Origin: Marisa cornuarietis
Taxonomy: Eukaryota; Mollusca; Gastropoda; Architaenioglossa; Ampullariidae
Assembly (NCBI GenBank): GCA_004794655.1
Contig: SMMW01000147.1
Coordinates: 928,001 to 992,000, forward strand
Length of the DNA stretch: 64,000 nucleotides
Reading direction: 5' to 3'
Below the pieces are notes generated by a model. The model did no database searches and was not told the DNA's origin. It saw only the letters and a program-made list of their open reading frames with translations. A program made the translations under genes and the position numbers. This document shows positions 47,628-58,687 of this stretch, piece after piece; positions within the stretch are counted from its first letter, which is position 1; each line of letters starts with the position of its first letter.

Positions 47628-47686
47628 GAAAGTGAGAATGTGAGAAGCGACTAAGGTAACATGAGATGTAGCACTGTGGAAGTAAA

Positions 47687-48217
47687 AAAACCACATAAAA
47701 CAACAAACGCACACACCCAAACAACAACACAAATTGCATAATAACATATCTTCTTGCATGGGACAGTGTCAGCTTTGAAGACCGCTAGTAGTAAATGTGC
47801 GAACCGAGCATGCACGAGCTAAGGGAGGTACGCTTTGCAGACTGAATGTTTAATGAAGGAAATCAGCTGAGCGAGCGATCTTTATATTATATAATTATTA
47901 TCTTTGGTAAAAGTATATTACTGGTGCAGTGGACGACAGCTGACGTCACAATGGTGCCTACTTTCGAGTTAGCTAATAGTTTGTTCTGCAAACCTATAGT
48001 GGGATAATGCATTAGGAATCACTTTTATCACACATTATTACCACATTCATGTCCTGCATTATGTCTTGATTTGTTTTGAGCAACGCAGACAGACAGAGAC
48101 ACAAAAGATCATTAGTTCATTTGTTCTCTCTCATAACCGAGTTTAAGATTCTGCAGTGTTCCTATTCACAAAGACAACGGTCCTATTGCCATGTAATTAT
48201 TTTTAAGGCGCTGTATC
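47687..48217. other. Non-coding stretch, nothing recognised
   Basis: Short frames only and no motif. Confidence 0.5.
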
Positions 48218-48505
48218 CACATTAACGCAAAGAAATCTTTTGATTAACGAAGTAAACCCCAGTCTGTCTATACTTTTATACTAACACAAATCTGAAGCCC
48301 CTTTATGCATTCAGATGAAGAAAGTACATTAAGCTTAATAAAGAAATCTGCTCCGTCTGTACATCCAGATCAACATATAGAAATCTGCCCTTTGTTCTAG
48401 TTTTACACACACAAATTTGATCTTTTCATTCGTCCACATTAACACACAAAAATCTATCTTTACTCCTAGTTTCACACACAGAAATCTGGTTTGTCAATAC
48501 ATGAT
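48218..48505. repeat. Degenerate minisatellite with AAATCT core
   Basis: An AAATCT-type core (AAATTT once) recurs at 48233, 48288, 48344, 48381, 48413, 48450 and 48482, preceded by ACACA or AAG and followed by a T-rich segment. Spacings are 55, 56, 37, 32, 37 and 32 bp, so the later half has a period of about 69 bp made of two sub-units. Confidence 0.6.
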
Positions 48506-50091
48506 GGATGTGCCGCAGTCTTGTAGCTAGTGCGTTTGAATAGAAGGTTGAAGACGTGTAATTAATTTTGCAAGGGAGTAAATAAGGGCGCAAAGAGATG
48601 GCGAGGCTAAGGCTCTGTCTCCCACGTGCTGTCTCCTCTACGCCATGCACAGAAGGAAACCGAAAACATAGCTAAGGAATAAGTATCGATATGCTTATGT
48701 TGTCAAAGCCTCACCCAATGTGAAATCTTGTGTACAAGTTAGACACCACCATTGTGACCTCTTTCTGTGTATGGTGAATATTGTAGGCGTGTAATTCGAG
48801 AACAACATATTTAAAGAAATTGTATCTTGCCATGAGCTCTACCTAAACATTAGAAAAAATGCACCCCACCTGTCCTTTAACGTCACTGTACATACAGCCA
48901 TACATTTGCTTTGGCTCGGAATATATCTCCGGTGTCCATGAAATCTATTAAATCCAACATACATACAAATTTTGAAAATGAATTAGTTCAAAAGTTGTGT
49001 AATGTAAAGGGATTCGCTGAAACAAAATTCAAGTTCTGAAGCTGATTTGTTTATCTGCATCTACAAGAACTTGTACAGTTCCCGATGGATTTCAGCGAAT
49101 GTGGATAACAACAAAACGTTTGCAGCCAGAAAGCGAAAAACGAGCTTTCAAAGGTGCAGGAAATAGGGAGGTCCAAATCTCTGATGTTGAAATCAAGCAC
49201 AACCTTGAAAGGAAGTATGAAAAAAGTATGCGATTTTTAATTCTTCATCAAAGCGAGAATGATTCCAGAACGAAGACACTCTGAACAAAATAAAAGAAAA
49301 TGGGAATTCAGACGATGTCCTGGTTTAGCGTTGTGATAACGGACTCAGAACACCAAGAGAGAAACTCTCACAAAGACCAAGAAAGAAAGGAAAACTGTGA
49401 AACAAGATAATTACTTTCGATATATTGCGAGAAAATTCGATACGCTCGAACACAAGATACTCGAGTTTCTTGCACTTCTTCCTGTCACCTATTTAGAGAG
49501 TAGTTTTCAGCCTCATTGTAGCTCCGGCTTACTAGACCTTTAATGCGTGGCTACTCCCATAGCCCATGCTGCAGGCGAGAGACAAAGTCGAGAAGGTTTC
49601 AAGAGGAAAATCTTGTGACACCAAAGCATTTTCAGACTTGCTCCACTAATAAGACGGGATTATGAACCTATCCCCTCTCTTTTGATCTTCCAGGACAAAA
49701 GAACGAGGCCTTCTTGGCCGCCGTTCATGCTGATCAAGACTGTGATCTTTTCTTAGTAGCACCTTCCTTATGACACACTACGGCCACTTCGATCTGGATG
49801 ATTACTAAATCCTCTTCGCAGCAATACCTCCTGACGCAGAATGTCATCGGCAGTCATTGCCTCTGGTACAGCCTTGAACCGATGCAATATAATGGCGGAA
49901 GTCGTCTGCCCTGGCACGGAATAAACACTTTACACGGTCATTAAGATTGATGCCTTGGATTCTGCACCCCCTAAAACGTGTATTTAAGGAGGGATATTTA
50001 GGAGTTATTTGTGTTTTGCATTTTCATGAGGATCCAGTCCTAAACACCTAAAATATTTCGATAATGTAGTGCACTTACGAATGTAGTATTT
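48506..50091. other. Non-coding stretch, nothing recognised
   Basis: Only short frames (61-74 codons) without motifs. Confidence 0.5.
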
Positions 50092-50424
50092 CTATAAATG
50101 AATCCCAGACACTTAATCCCCAGACACTTAATCCCCGACACTTAATCCCCGACACTTCATCCCCTAGACATTTAATCCCCAGACACTTAATCCCCAGACA
50201 CTTAATCCTCAAAATGAAATTTCAACTCAAGAAATTATGAAGTGAATGAAAAATTTAACTATGAACTAAATGAAAAATTTCATTCAAATTCAAATAATTA
50301 TTTTCATGTAAACATCAAAATAAGTTTGACAATTAAAATAATACTTAATTTCAACATTGATAACATTGGGGGCATTTTTGAGGATTAAGTGTCTGGGGAT
50401 TAAGTGTCCGGTCACCCTATAAAT
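50092..50424. mobile_element. Foldback-like element with tandem-repeat arms
   Basis: The left arm (50100-50210) consists of about seven copies of a 14-15 bp unit (AATCCCCAGACACTT). The right arm (50376-50411) carries two units plus a partial in inverted orientation (GAGGATTAAGTGTCTGGGG), so the ends can pair. The 165-bp middle is AT-rich and non-coding. CTATAAAT occurs immediately outside both ends (50092-50099 and 50417-50424), an apparent 8-bp target-site duplication. This fits a non-autonomous DNA transposon of foldback type. The parent superfamily is not recognised; 8-bp duplications occur in several. Confidence 0.75.
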
Positions 50425-51049
50425 ATCCCTAAAAACACTAGACAAAAGAGAGGTGAGGTAAATATATAAAAAGGCACGATGTATTACCATTTAAATATAT
50501 GAATAAACAAATGAATGATGCACATCTAGCTGCACTCAGAGAACTACTCAGAACCGTGCATTGTTCACTTTTCATTTATTTAAACTGACTGCTAGCTGTG
50601 AACATCAAAGACCACCAAGGGAGGGACAGGATGTTACATCCTCGTTTCCATCTACGCAGTAGCAGCAACGACAGTTAAAGAACGAATCAGGGCCTTGTAT
50701 CAGCAGGGTGGTCTACCATTTATCCCCACAAGTCGATCTTGTACAGAGTAATTGCTCTTAGGACTGAAAGGAATGCTGCTGTGCTGATTGTTCCTATCGT
50801 GCTGAGCTAGTGCCTACTTGCTAAAAGCACCTTTCAAAATAGAAGTTCATCCTGTCCTAGATAATCTGTGTCGCTATTAAAATTACAAGGTTTTCGCGCC
50901 CCAAAGTGTTATTGAGGCCACAAACAATGTATGGTTTACATCATTATTTCTTGAATCTCACATTAGTACACTCTCAGCTCATCTTCCTTCCGATTTCACA
51001 GGATCAGTAACATCCGAATCTTCCTGTCAGTTTCTGCCTCAAAATGTTC
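50425..51049. other. Non-coding stretch, nothing recognised
   Basis: No recognised feature between the foldback-like element and the LINE fragment. Confidence 0.5.
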
Positions 51050-51370
51050 GTTTGTTTTTGTGTTGTCTGCAACTCTCTTCCCGTCGATCTTCTCGAGTGC
51101 TAAATAGAGAAACTTGAAAGGGTTCGGATAATGCCACTCGTATTGTCTTCCGCAGAGAAAAATGCAGACCATGCTACACCCTCTCCTCCTTCACTGGCTG
51201 TCAGTTCAGGTTCGCATCGAAAACAAAATCGCCAACCTGTCTTCACGACCTCGCACGACGTACCCGTCTGAGATTCTGAGGCCTTACTATCCGAGTCGGT
51301 CTCTTCGGTCTGCTTGTGTTCTCTTCCCATCTGAGCCATGCATCAGGCAAAGACATTAGGCAGAGTTCAA
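51050..51370 (+). mobile_element. L2/CR1-like LINE fragment
   Basis: Plus strand, frame-shifted. HWLSVQVRIENKIANL (about 51193-51240) and RPYYPSRSLRSACVLFPS (51280-51332) match the region between the RT and the C-terminus of L2/CR1-type ORFs. It is a short dead piece related to 46020-46570. Confidence 0.7.
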
Positions 51371-52360
51371 GCTAAAGCTTGAACATAATGTAACATAACA
51401 ATTCACACATCAACTAAAACGTTCAAAAGGTTATTACACTTCCGCGAAGTTTCTCCTGGGTAGTCAGCTTAGTAAGATCCCGCACTCTCGTCTAATCTAA
51501 CTCATGAAACGGAATGAAGGCTAATAAAATTTAGAAAATCAATGACCCAGACAAACCAATCCACGCAAGTCATGTTCAGATAAATGGCACACACTTGTTG
51601 ACCGGCCCTTGAGGGCTTGGCGTGCTCTACGAAGTGCCAAGAGAAATAAAACATTGAAATCCGAAAGAATCTGATTTATTATATTATCACATTGTGCGAA
51701 ATTCAGCCTGGGTGACATTTTACTTGAACCCTTGAAATCTTTAATAGGGAGTTTTTAATTAAGATGCTGTCAGATAAATGGCGCTTATTTGTTTTATATT
51801 TTACGAAAACAATATTCCCCTTAGTTTCCAAAAATCGCATTCTAGGATCTCATGTACTATTTACTTAACTTGAAAAATGTCTATTTAATATTTTATTTTA
51901 TAGTTTTCGTAGTTGTTTTTGAGTTCTTGTGAAAATGTTAATTGCGCGACTGAATCATAAGACACGACAACGTGTCTACTCAGGACTTTAAAAATGTGTT
52001 AAGACAAACAGACTCTATAAAACTCTTCCTGCAGATATGGGGTTTGCCTTAAGCCGAGTACAATAAAATTAGTAATGAAAGTTTTCGCTTATACTTTGAT
52101 GTGAGAACAGATCCAGTACATGCCACCTGACAGTCGCCTATAGCAAAAACAGCAGAACACCGCGGGGTGTCTTGGAGTAATGTCTCTTTTCCCAGACAAG
52201 TGGGCCACAATCCTATCTTCTTAAAGTACTGAGACTGTCTGGTCTAGTTTATCCCGACCGCAGATAAGGCAACAGAAAGTATGTTTGTCGGAAGTTGTCT
52301 GAGACCATCGGGAAAAATAGCTCACAACAGAATTTTCATTTCCTGTCTTGTGCTCACCCC
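51371..52360. other. Non-coding stretch, nothing recognised
   Basis: AT-rich with only short frames. Confidence 0.5.
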
Positions 52361-52407
52361 CACACCACCACCACCACCACCACCACCACCACCACCACCA
52401 CCACCAC
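52361..52407. repeat. (CAC)n microsatellite
   Basis: About 15 CAC units. The poly-Trp frame on the minus strand is an artefact. Confidence 0.95.
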
Positions 52408-54719
52408 AAAATATCCTGATGTACAGTTCATCCTGAGCTTGTTCGCTTTTGGTTCCAGACAAAGGTAACTAGGTTAGAAAGCTGAAGATACTGTGGCGAA
52501 TAAAGATTTTGCATAAAATGGGGTTAAAAAATTTGCCCATGTACTTGAACTCAGACAGAAAAATCTCTACATACGTGAGAGGAAACACTGCTGAGTCTAC
52601 ATTTTCCGCTGTACTTACTGAGTTAGGTCAATCTCTGTTAACACAGATGAAAACAACTTCTAAAAGTTTATCGAACAATGCCCTTTGGGTAAATTTCTTT
52701 TTTTTCTGGTGTGAGTCTCTTTTCTCGCTTTTCTATAGACGCAATCATTGCTGAAGAAGTATTTCTTCCTCTTGGCAGACGTTTCACGCTCGGCTCATTC
52801 TGCTGGCTTTGAGAAACATATTTGTTCCCTTTCCTGCCCGAGAAAATTAATAGGTGGAAGTTTATAAAGTATAGATAATGAAAGGCCCGGCGCTCTGCTT
52901 CTGTTCGCTAACCGAGAAGAAAATACTGAACTCGCTCAGATGGTTAATGCAATTTCTGGATTATTTTCCTTACGCGAGCGCGCTCGTGTGAGCGTGCGTG
53001 TGTGCGTGCGTATGTGCGTGCGTATGTGCTTGTGTTGTTGGTGGGTGGTTTTGGGTGGGTGTTACTTTGGGTATGTGAACACCTCCGTTCTAAAAATGGC
53101 TTGAGCCATTCATAGACGATTAACTCAAGAAGGCCGAATACACACTACCCGGAACTGTCAACACAATCCGGTCATCTTTGCCTACAGGAATGAAGCGCTT
53201 GTGTATCTGTTTCCTAGTCTTCTTTCCCCCACAGTTCAATACCTATAGGCAAGGCGAATCTCCTGCTGTCATTACATCCCCTCAGTACCTACAGGCCAGG
53301 CAAGCCCTCTGTAGTTATATTTGAATACCGTACTCTAGATGGGGACCTCCTAGCTTTGCAACTCTCTTCCAGCTAAGGGGCCTTGCAACGATTCAGGTCT
53401 CTTGCTAACCATGGAGTAACGATACCTCTGGATTATACTGCGGCCACTGGACTGCATCTGCCACATGCACATTGTTCTCAGCCAGTTGGTGTACGATATT
53501 GACTTCCATGTTTACCTTCACGTGTCGCCACAACACAGCAGCTTTCCTCACCAGCCGGTGCCAGGGCCCAACACTTATCCTGACCTCAGCAATCAACTAA
53601 CTTGTAAATCATTTCACACAGGCTTGTCGTCTAGCAAGCGGAACGGTTCTCAGTGCTAAAAAAAATATGACGAGTTACTTTTGCTACCTTTGTCTTCTGA
53701 GTCCCATTCCACCTATCTTGATCATAATTTGTTTTCTGTCAAAAATTTAGTCGAATCCAGACGGGACTGGTTTGATAGAACCATGTCCCCTTTCACTACC
53801 TTCTATGTTCATAAATTTAACGAAAGATTCTTTGAAATTGTCTGTTTTGTTATTTGACTGCAGCGGAGTCAGGGTGCGGGTAAAAAAAAACCTTTCGAGA
53901 TTTCTTCGCGGTTTCCTGGTAATCTCCTTTATCTGTTGCCAAGACAACCCTCGAAGAGGCCACAAATCTTTACATTTAGTACTCGATGTGCATCGAATGA
54001 AAATAGAAGTTTGCTATCATCATAAGTACAACTCTATCTCGTGTGTGGTTGAAAAGTATTTGAGGTAAGGGTCTGACAGACGCACGCTGATACATAAGTC
54101 AGCAAGAGAGAATACTGAATGGTGGGTGGTGGGGGCAGGTTTCCTCCAGCAAGTCTTCTCAGGCTTTTCCCACACACCCACCCTTCGCTCTGGAACGAAG
54201 TGGAGGAAGCCTAATCTCGCCCAAGTCAAGACGGCATCACGTTGATCGTGTTTTTCAGTCTTGGAAGACGGGTTAAGCCCCCATGATCGCACCTTGCGAA
54301 TCATTTTTTTCGACCCAGACATCGGATGGTTCTTCCTTTCTCCCCCTCCTCTTCTCTGTTTTTTCTTTCTCTCTCTCTCTCTCGGCAGGCAGGGACTAGA
54401 GTCCGCTATCATGTTGCTTTGCTGCCATTTTATTTTGACCTTACCAACTCTTCATAGCGAACATATCAGTATGCCCTTATCAAATGCGCATCCTTACTAA
54501 ATCGGAAACATTTTTTATATGAACGTGATAGACCAAACGAGTGCACAATAAATAGTTAAAATGGAAACTAGAACATGCCTTCTAAACCTGAGGTATTATT
54601 AATCTATTATATCCTATTGTGTGCATTTCCTGTTTACCAGAGCTGGTAGAACAATGGCTCGAGGCCGCTGTTTTCCGTATTTTAGAAGAGAGAACCGTTA
54701 ACAGGCAGCGCATTGTCTG
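52408..54719. other. Non-coding stretch
   Basis: An alternating GC/GT-type tract lies at about 52974-53036. A minus-strand 63-codon frame at 53405-53596 has balanced composition but no recognised motif. A (CT)n patch is at 54365-54383. No gene called. Confidence 0.45.
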
Positions 54720-55010
54720 TGACATCGAGCTACAGGATGTAACAGAATTTAAAGAATTAACACAAACACAAGCACACGAGAGTATGTAACAGAAATGAGC
54801 AAAGTCATAGCTTGCAGCACACCTGTTAATCATGCCACGATTGCGATGAGTAGAAGCAGCCCGGAAGACTTTGAGACTTTCAAATACCTTGGATATTCCT
54901 TCACGAAAGCTGGAAGATTAGTAAGGAGACGTTAGAACCAAAGTAGCTGCAACAACAGCAGGAATGACCAATTCAAGCAAAACAACTAAAAAAGAACACT
55001 GCGTCAACTT
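54720..55010 (+). pseudogene. RTE-like LINE relic
   Basis: The plus-strand translation in shifting frames reproduces the order of an RTE-type RT thumb region: ELQDVT (about 54730), then TEMSKVIACSTPVNHA (54790-54835), EDFETFKYLGYSFTKAG (54866-54915) and RTKVAATTAGMT (54937-54970). The intact relative has ELQDLT, STEKSKVM, FKYLGATLSKDG and IRIATATAAM in the same order. Stops and a frameshift at 54933 show it is decayed. Confidence 0.6.
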
Positions 55011-55116
55011 CATTTTCAGGAACAGCTGGACACATCTGCAAGAATATCACCAGTTGCATCTTTAGGAACAGTTGGACAGAGAGAAGAGAAATAAAACTGT
55101 TCAGACTTCTGAACTT

Positions 55117-55350
55117 CTTGGTCTAAGCTGATGATGTTCATGGTCTGACCGCTAAGCTAAAAACGTTCATGGTCTGATCACTACGTTAATGATGCTCTGG
55201 TCTGAGCACTATGCTGATGATACTCATGGGCTGATCACTATGCTGATGATACTCAAGGTCTAAGGACTATGTTGATGATGCTCATGGTCTGATCACTATG
55301 TTGATGAATGATGATGCTCATGGTCGGAGCACTAAGCTGATGATGTTCAT
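55117..55350. repeat. Minisatellite, about 30-bp unit
   Basis: About eight imperfect units built on TGATGATRCTCATGGTCTGA followed by YCACTAYG, each roughly 27-33 bp. Units vary by substitution and small indels, including one duplicated ATGATG. Confidence 0.85.
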
Positions 55351-55618
55351 GTCCACAGCAAGTAGAAAACCTTGCAGTACGCATGCGTGGTGTCGAGATA
55401 AAGTGCTTCCGCAGAGAGTTTGCTGACATCTCAAGACTAGCGCTTATCTTTGCAGCAAAGTCAGTACTGTATTCAGAGTCATTCCTTGCAACAACCAAGA
55501 CGAGCAAACTGCCACAGACTGGTCCCTCTGGAACACAAGTATCACAGACAAGATGGAGACACTCATCAGTTATCTCAAATCTAATCCTTTTCCTCTTCCC
55601 CACGTCAACATAGGACAA
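55253..55618 (-). CDS. Unrecognised 121-codon frame, doubtful
   Basis: The C-terminal third is translated minisatellite (55253-55350). The N-terminal part (KRKRIRFEITDECLHLVCD...) has balanced composition but no known domain. A 76-codon plus-strand frame overlaps it. I regard it as probably non-coding. Confidence 0.12.
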   Translation of the reverse strand: MSYVDVGKRKRIRFEITDECLHLVCDTCVPEGPVCGSLLVLVVARNDSEYSTDFAAKISASLEMSANSLRKHFISTPRMRTARFSTCCGHEHHQLSAPTMSIIIHQHSDQTMSIINIVLRP

Positions 55619-55893
55619 GGGAATAATCGTAATTTTAAGTGCATTATTTCTTTAACACATTTTACTGTATTATTATCACAGGTAGTTATTTATACTAAAT
55701 AATTAAGTTTTCTTTACCGTCTCATTTAATGAAGCCGCCTTTTAGCAATATAAAACAGTTGTACAATAGGAAACTGGACACACGAAACAAACTTTTGCTG
55801 AAATGCAAACAGAAGCTGGTTACACATCCCAGAAAGCAAAATGAATGAAAATAGGATATAGTCTCGCAACTGTTAATGCGTGTTTACATGAGC
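55619..55893. other. Non-coding AT-rich stretch
   Basis: Nothing recognised. Confidence 0.5.
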
Positions 55894-55930
55894 GTGTGTG
55901 CGCGTGTGTATATATATATATGTGTGTGTT

Positions 55931-55975
<45 letters not shown>
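55894..55975. repeat. Compound GT/TA microsatellite
   Basis: GTGTGCGCGTG, then (TA)n, then a long (GT)n tract with two TTT interruptions. Confidence 0.9.
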
Positions 55976-55976
<1 letters not shown>

Positions 55977-57265
55977 TAAAACAGTGAGAACGTGAGAGAG
56001 AGGAAGTAGAGCAAAATGCCCTTTTAAAATTTTAATCACACACAAACTAAAATTCAGCACCTAGTTAAATTTCTCTCATAGTATTTGCAAGCTATTGATG
56101 AATTTATGTGTAGGAAGGGATCAAAATGTTTCAATTTATAGACTAAGTACGATTTTTTACCAGCACTAACTAAGCTATTTTTCTACTTAGCAGAGTATAG
56201 CTCAAAGATCATAACGTTTTCTGACATTTCTAAAAAAAAAGACTTAAGAAACTTGTTGTACCTATTTCTTGTCCTAAAGACATTGAATGTTTATGGCGAC
56301 TTCCTCCAGAAATGACTTCGGTGCTCGCAAACATCCGAGCGACATAAATAATTCACTAGACTGTTTCTCCCGTTACGAAAATAGCTTTCCCCTCCACTAC
56401 AATGACTCTTTTTTCTAGATAAATGGAAAGACAATACCTTAAAATATGAAGGTTTGATCAAAATATGTTAGAGAAAAAATGTGTCTGTTAACGTTTCATA
56501 AAATTAGTAATAAAAAGTATACAAACGTTTTCATAAAGTGTAGTAAAAATAGTCATAATACAAGTGCCTTGTTGCAGTACCACCTGCGCCTTATTAGTCA
56601 TCGCAAATTGCATCGAGACTGAATACAAGTCATAAGATTAAAATCATACGAATTGATAGATATTAAACGGATCAGTAGAAACGTTTGATGAAGCAATATC
56701 TATCTACTTTTACCTCTGCTGTTTGTTAAATGAAGTCTGCTATCCCTTCACAACAAAGACCTCTAAGGACATTCATAAGTACAAAAGGCCATCACATAAT
56801 GACTGACGTGTCAGCTGTAAAGAAAATTATACGAGACAATAAGCACAGCAGTTTACAAGTAATGTCATCTGGTGGCGACTCCCACCTCGTGTAGCTGACT
56901 AATACGTCTGATCCGTTTGATTACCAGTGTTGCAAGGGCATTGAACTAGAAAATGAGGCGACGGAAAATTAAGATTGTAGAAACGCATAATGACTTCTTT
57001 TCATTACACGATAATTCAACGCGCAGCACGTGTCCGCCACTTGTGTCACTGCTCAATCAGATTAGCTCCCTCAGGCCCTCGGTGTACTGAAAGGAATCGA
57101 TGCATGACATATGAAACAATCTTAGGTTTCAGATATAAAACTGGATGAATAGAGGTATATGGTGATATAATTAGTATGGTCCTACATTAATGCAAAGGCA
57201 AGCGGTGAGCAAAATACATCAAAACGAAGGCAAGTGCTCAGGCTGACTGGTCCAGTGTACGAAGT

Positions 57266-57268
<3 letters not shown>
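55976..57268. other. Non-coding AT-rich stretch, nothing recognised
   Basis: 1.3 kb with no frame above 60 codons and no motif. Confidence 0.55.

Positions 57269-57316
<48 letters not shown>
57269..57316. repeat. (GT)n microsatellite
   Basis: 24 perfect GT units. Confidence 0.95.
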
Positions 57317-57317
<1 letters not shown>

Positions 57318-57610
57318 AAAGGGCCGGTTATGGTATAAATCTGAGACTGTAAAAAAGTGCTGTCAATGAAGAAAATATCACAAGTATAAAGTGAGAGTCG
57401 TTATGGTTTCTCTTTTCTCAGACTTTAAGGAGGAAACCCCAGTGACGTCTGCTTTAACAAGACACAATTTGCATCTCCTCAGACTTTGGCCCTTGTCCCA
57501 CTTATTACATGAGACCTGTTTGCGTTTCTTTTGAGCACACCATGCGCAAGATGTGATAATTCAAGACTAGCAATGGAGGATGAGCAATGATTGCTCAATA
57601 CACGCAATAT

Positions 57611-57854
57611 ATAATAATAATAATAATAAAGCAGATTTATATAGCGCAATTTTCAACTCCAGAGTCGACTCAATGCGCTGTACAGTGTATGGGGTTAGTT
57701 TTAAAATCACTGAAAAATAGCAGAATTCTTGTAGTAAGATCATCAGATTAGTTTTACAATCACTGAGAAATATCCAGATTCTGTTCAAGAATTTCCGGAC
57801 TGAACTACTGGAGGCAATCAGCAGTATGCTAGGATAGTCATAGACTGTGGAGTT
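57611..57854 (-). mobile_element. 227-bp retroelement 3' repeat, copy 2
   Basis: 57628-57854 matches 3106-3332 with about three substitutions. The minus-strand 3' end carries the GCGCTATATAAAT motif and a short (ATA)n tail (57611-57628). It stands alone here, without the extra 0.8 kb found upstream of copy 1, so it is either a SINE-like unit or a heavily 5'-truncated LINE. ATAT at both edges might be a weak target-site duplication. Confidence 0.75.
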
Positions 57855-58004
57855 ATATCACCATCTTTTCATCTTAATCACACTTTGTTATGACTGCACC
57901 TGCACCTGTTTTCGCTCAGTCAAAACTGCTAAAGGGTAATTCACAGACATGCAAGTACTGAAGGATGGGGTGAAACAGGTAACGTGCACGAAATGAGTCT
58001 AGTA

Positions 58005-58120
58005 AAGGAATATAGTAGTAGAGGAGTATCGGAGTACAAGAGTATAGGAGTTTAGTAGTTTAGGAGTATACAAGTGTAAGAGTATTGTAGTGTAAAAGTA
58101 TAACAGTAAAGTAGTAAAGC
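58005..58120. repeat. Cryptic AGTATA-type repeat
   Basis: About 12 degenerate units of 8-10 bp (AGTATAGG, AGTTTAGT, AGTATACA, AGTAAAGT and so on) in a GTA-rich block. Confidence 0.7.
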
Positions 58121-58687
58121 TCTTCTTTTATCGACTTAATCTCTAAAAACCCCCACGCATCTAATTCCCTAGGCTTAAAATACCATGCCTCCGGCCCACA
58201 AGTATCTTTTCCAAGAAAGAAAGGTTACAAGTAGATAACCTAAACAATCAAAATACTTAAGACCTTACCAAGGATCCCTGGATTTTTTATGTCTACATTA
58301 TTAGAAATCCTTTATTGTCTGTAAATAATAGATCTAGTAATTTCTGTTCTTTTAGCTTTTTTTCCTCCAGAAACAAAAAGAGGTCTCAGTTCCAATTAGA
58401 AATCTAATCACTTCTTTTATCAGGAGCGCAATCGTCTTTTTGTAGAATAAGCTTTCACGAGTTAGACTGAACTCATGGCAGAATACCCTATCGCAATAAG
58501 GTTACATTCAGAAACTTTAACAAGTTACATTAGTGTATTAATACAAAAGGTAAACTGAATCCCTGTTATCATTATGTAACCAATATCTACTGTTAGATAT
58601 AATCAGATATGTACAACATGTAATCAACCAGATTGCATAATATACCTATGTTTATGTTCAACGAAATATGTAGTAAATAGGTCTAAG
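58121..58687. other. Non-coding AT-rich stretch, nothing recognised
   Basis: Short frames only. Confidence 0.5.

Noticed and set aside
50100..50216. Short regularly spaced repeats resembling a CRISPR array
   Set aside because: The 14-bp units are contiguous without unique spacers, have an inverted partner array at 50376-50411, and the genome is clearly animal.
55253..55350. C-terminal part of a 121-codon frame read as repetitive protein
   Set aside because: It is the translated minisatellite, with Ser-Ile-Ile and His-rich repeats from the ATGATG core.
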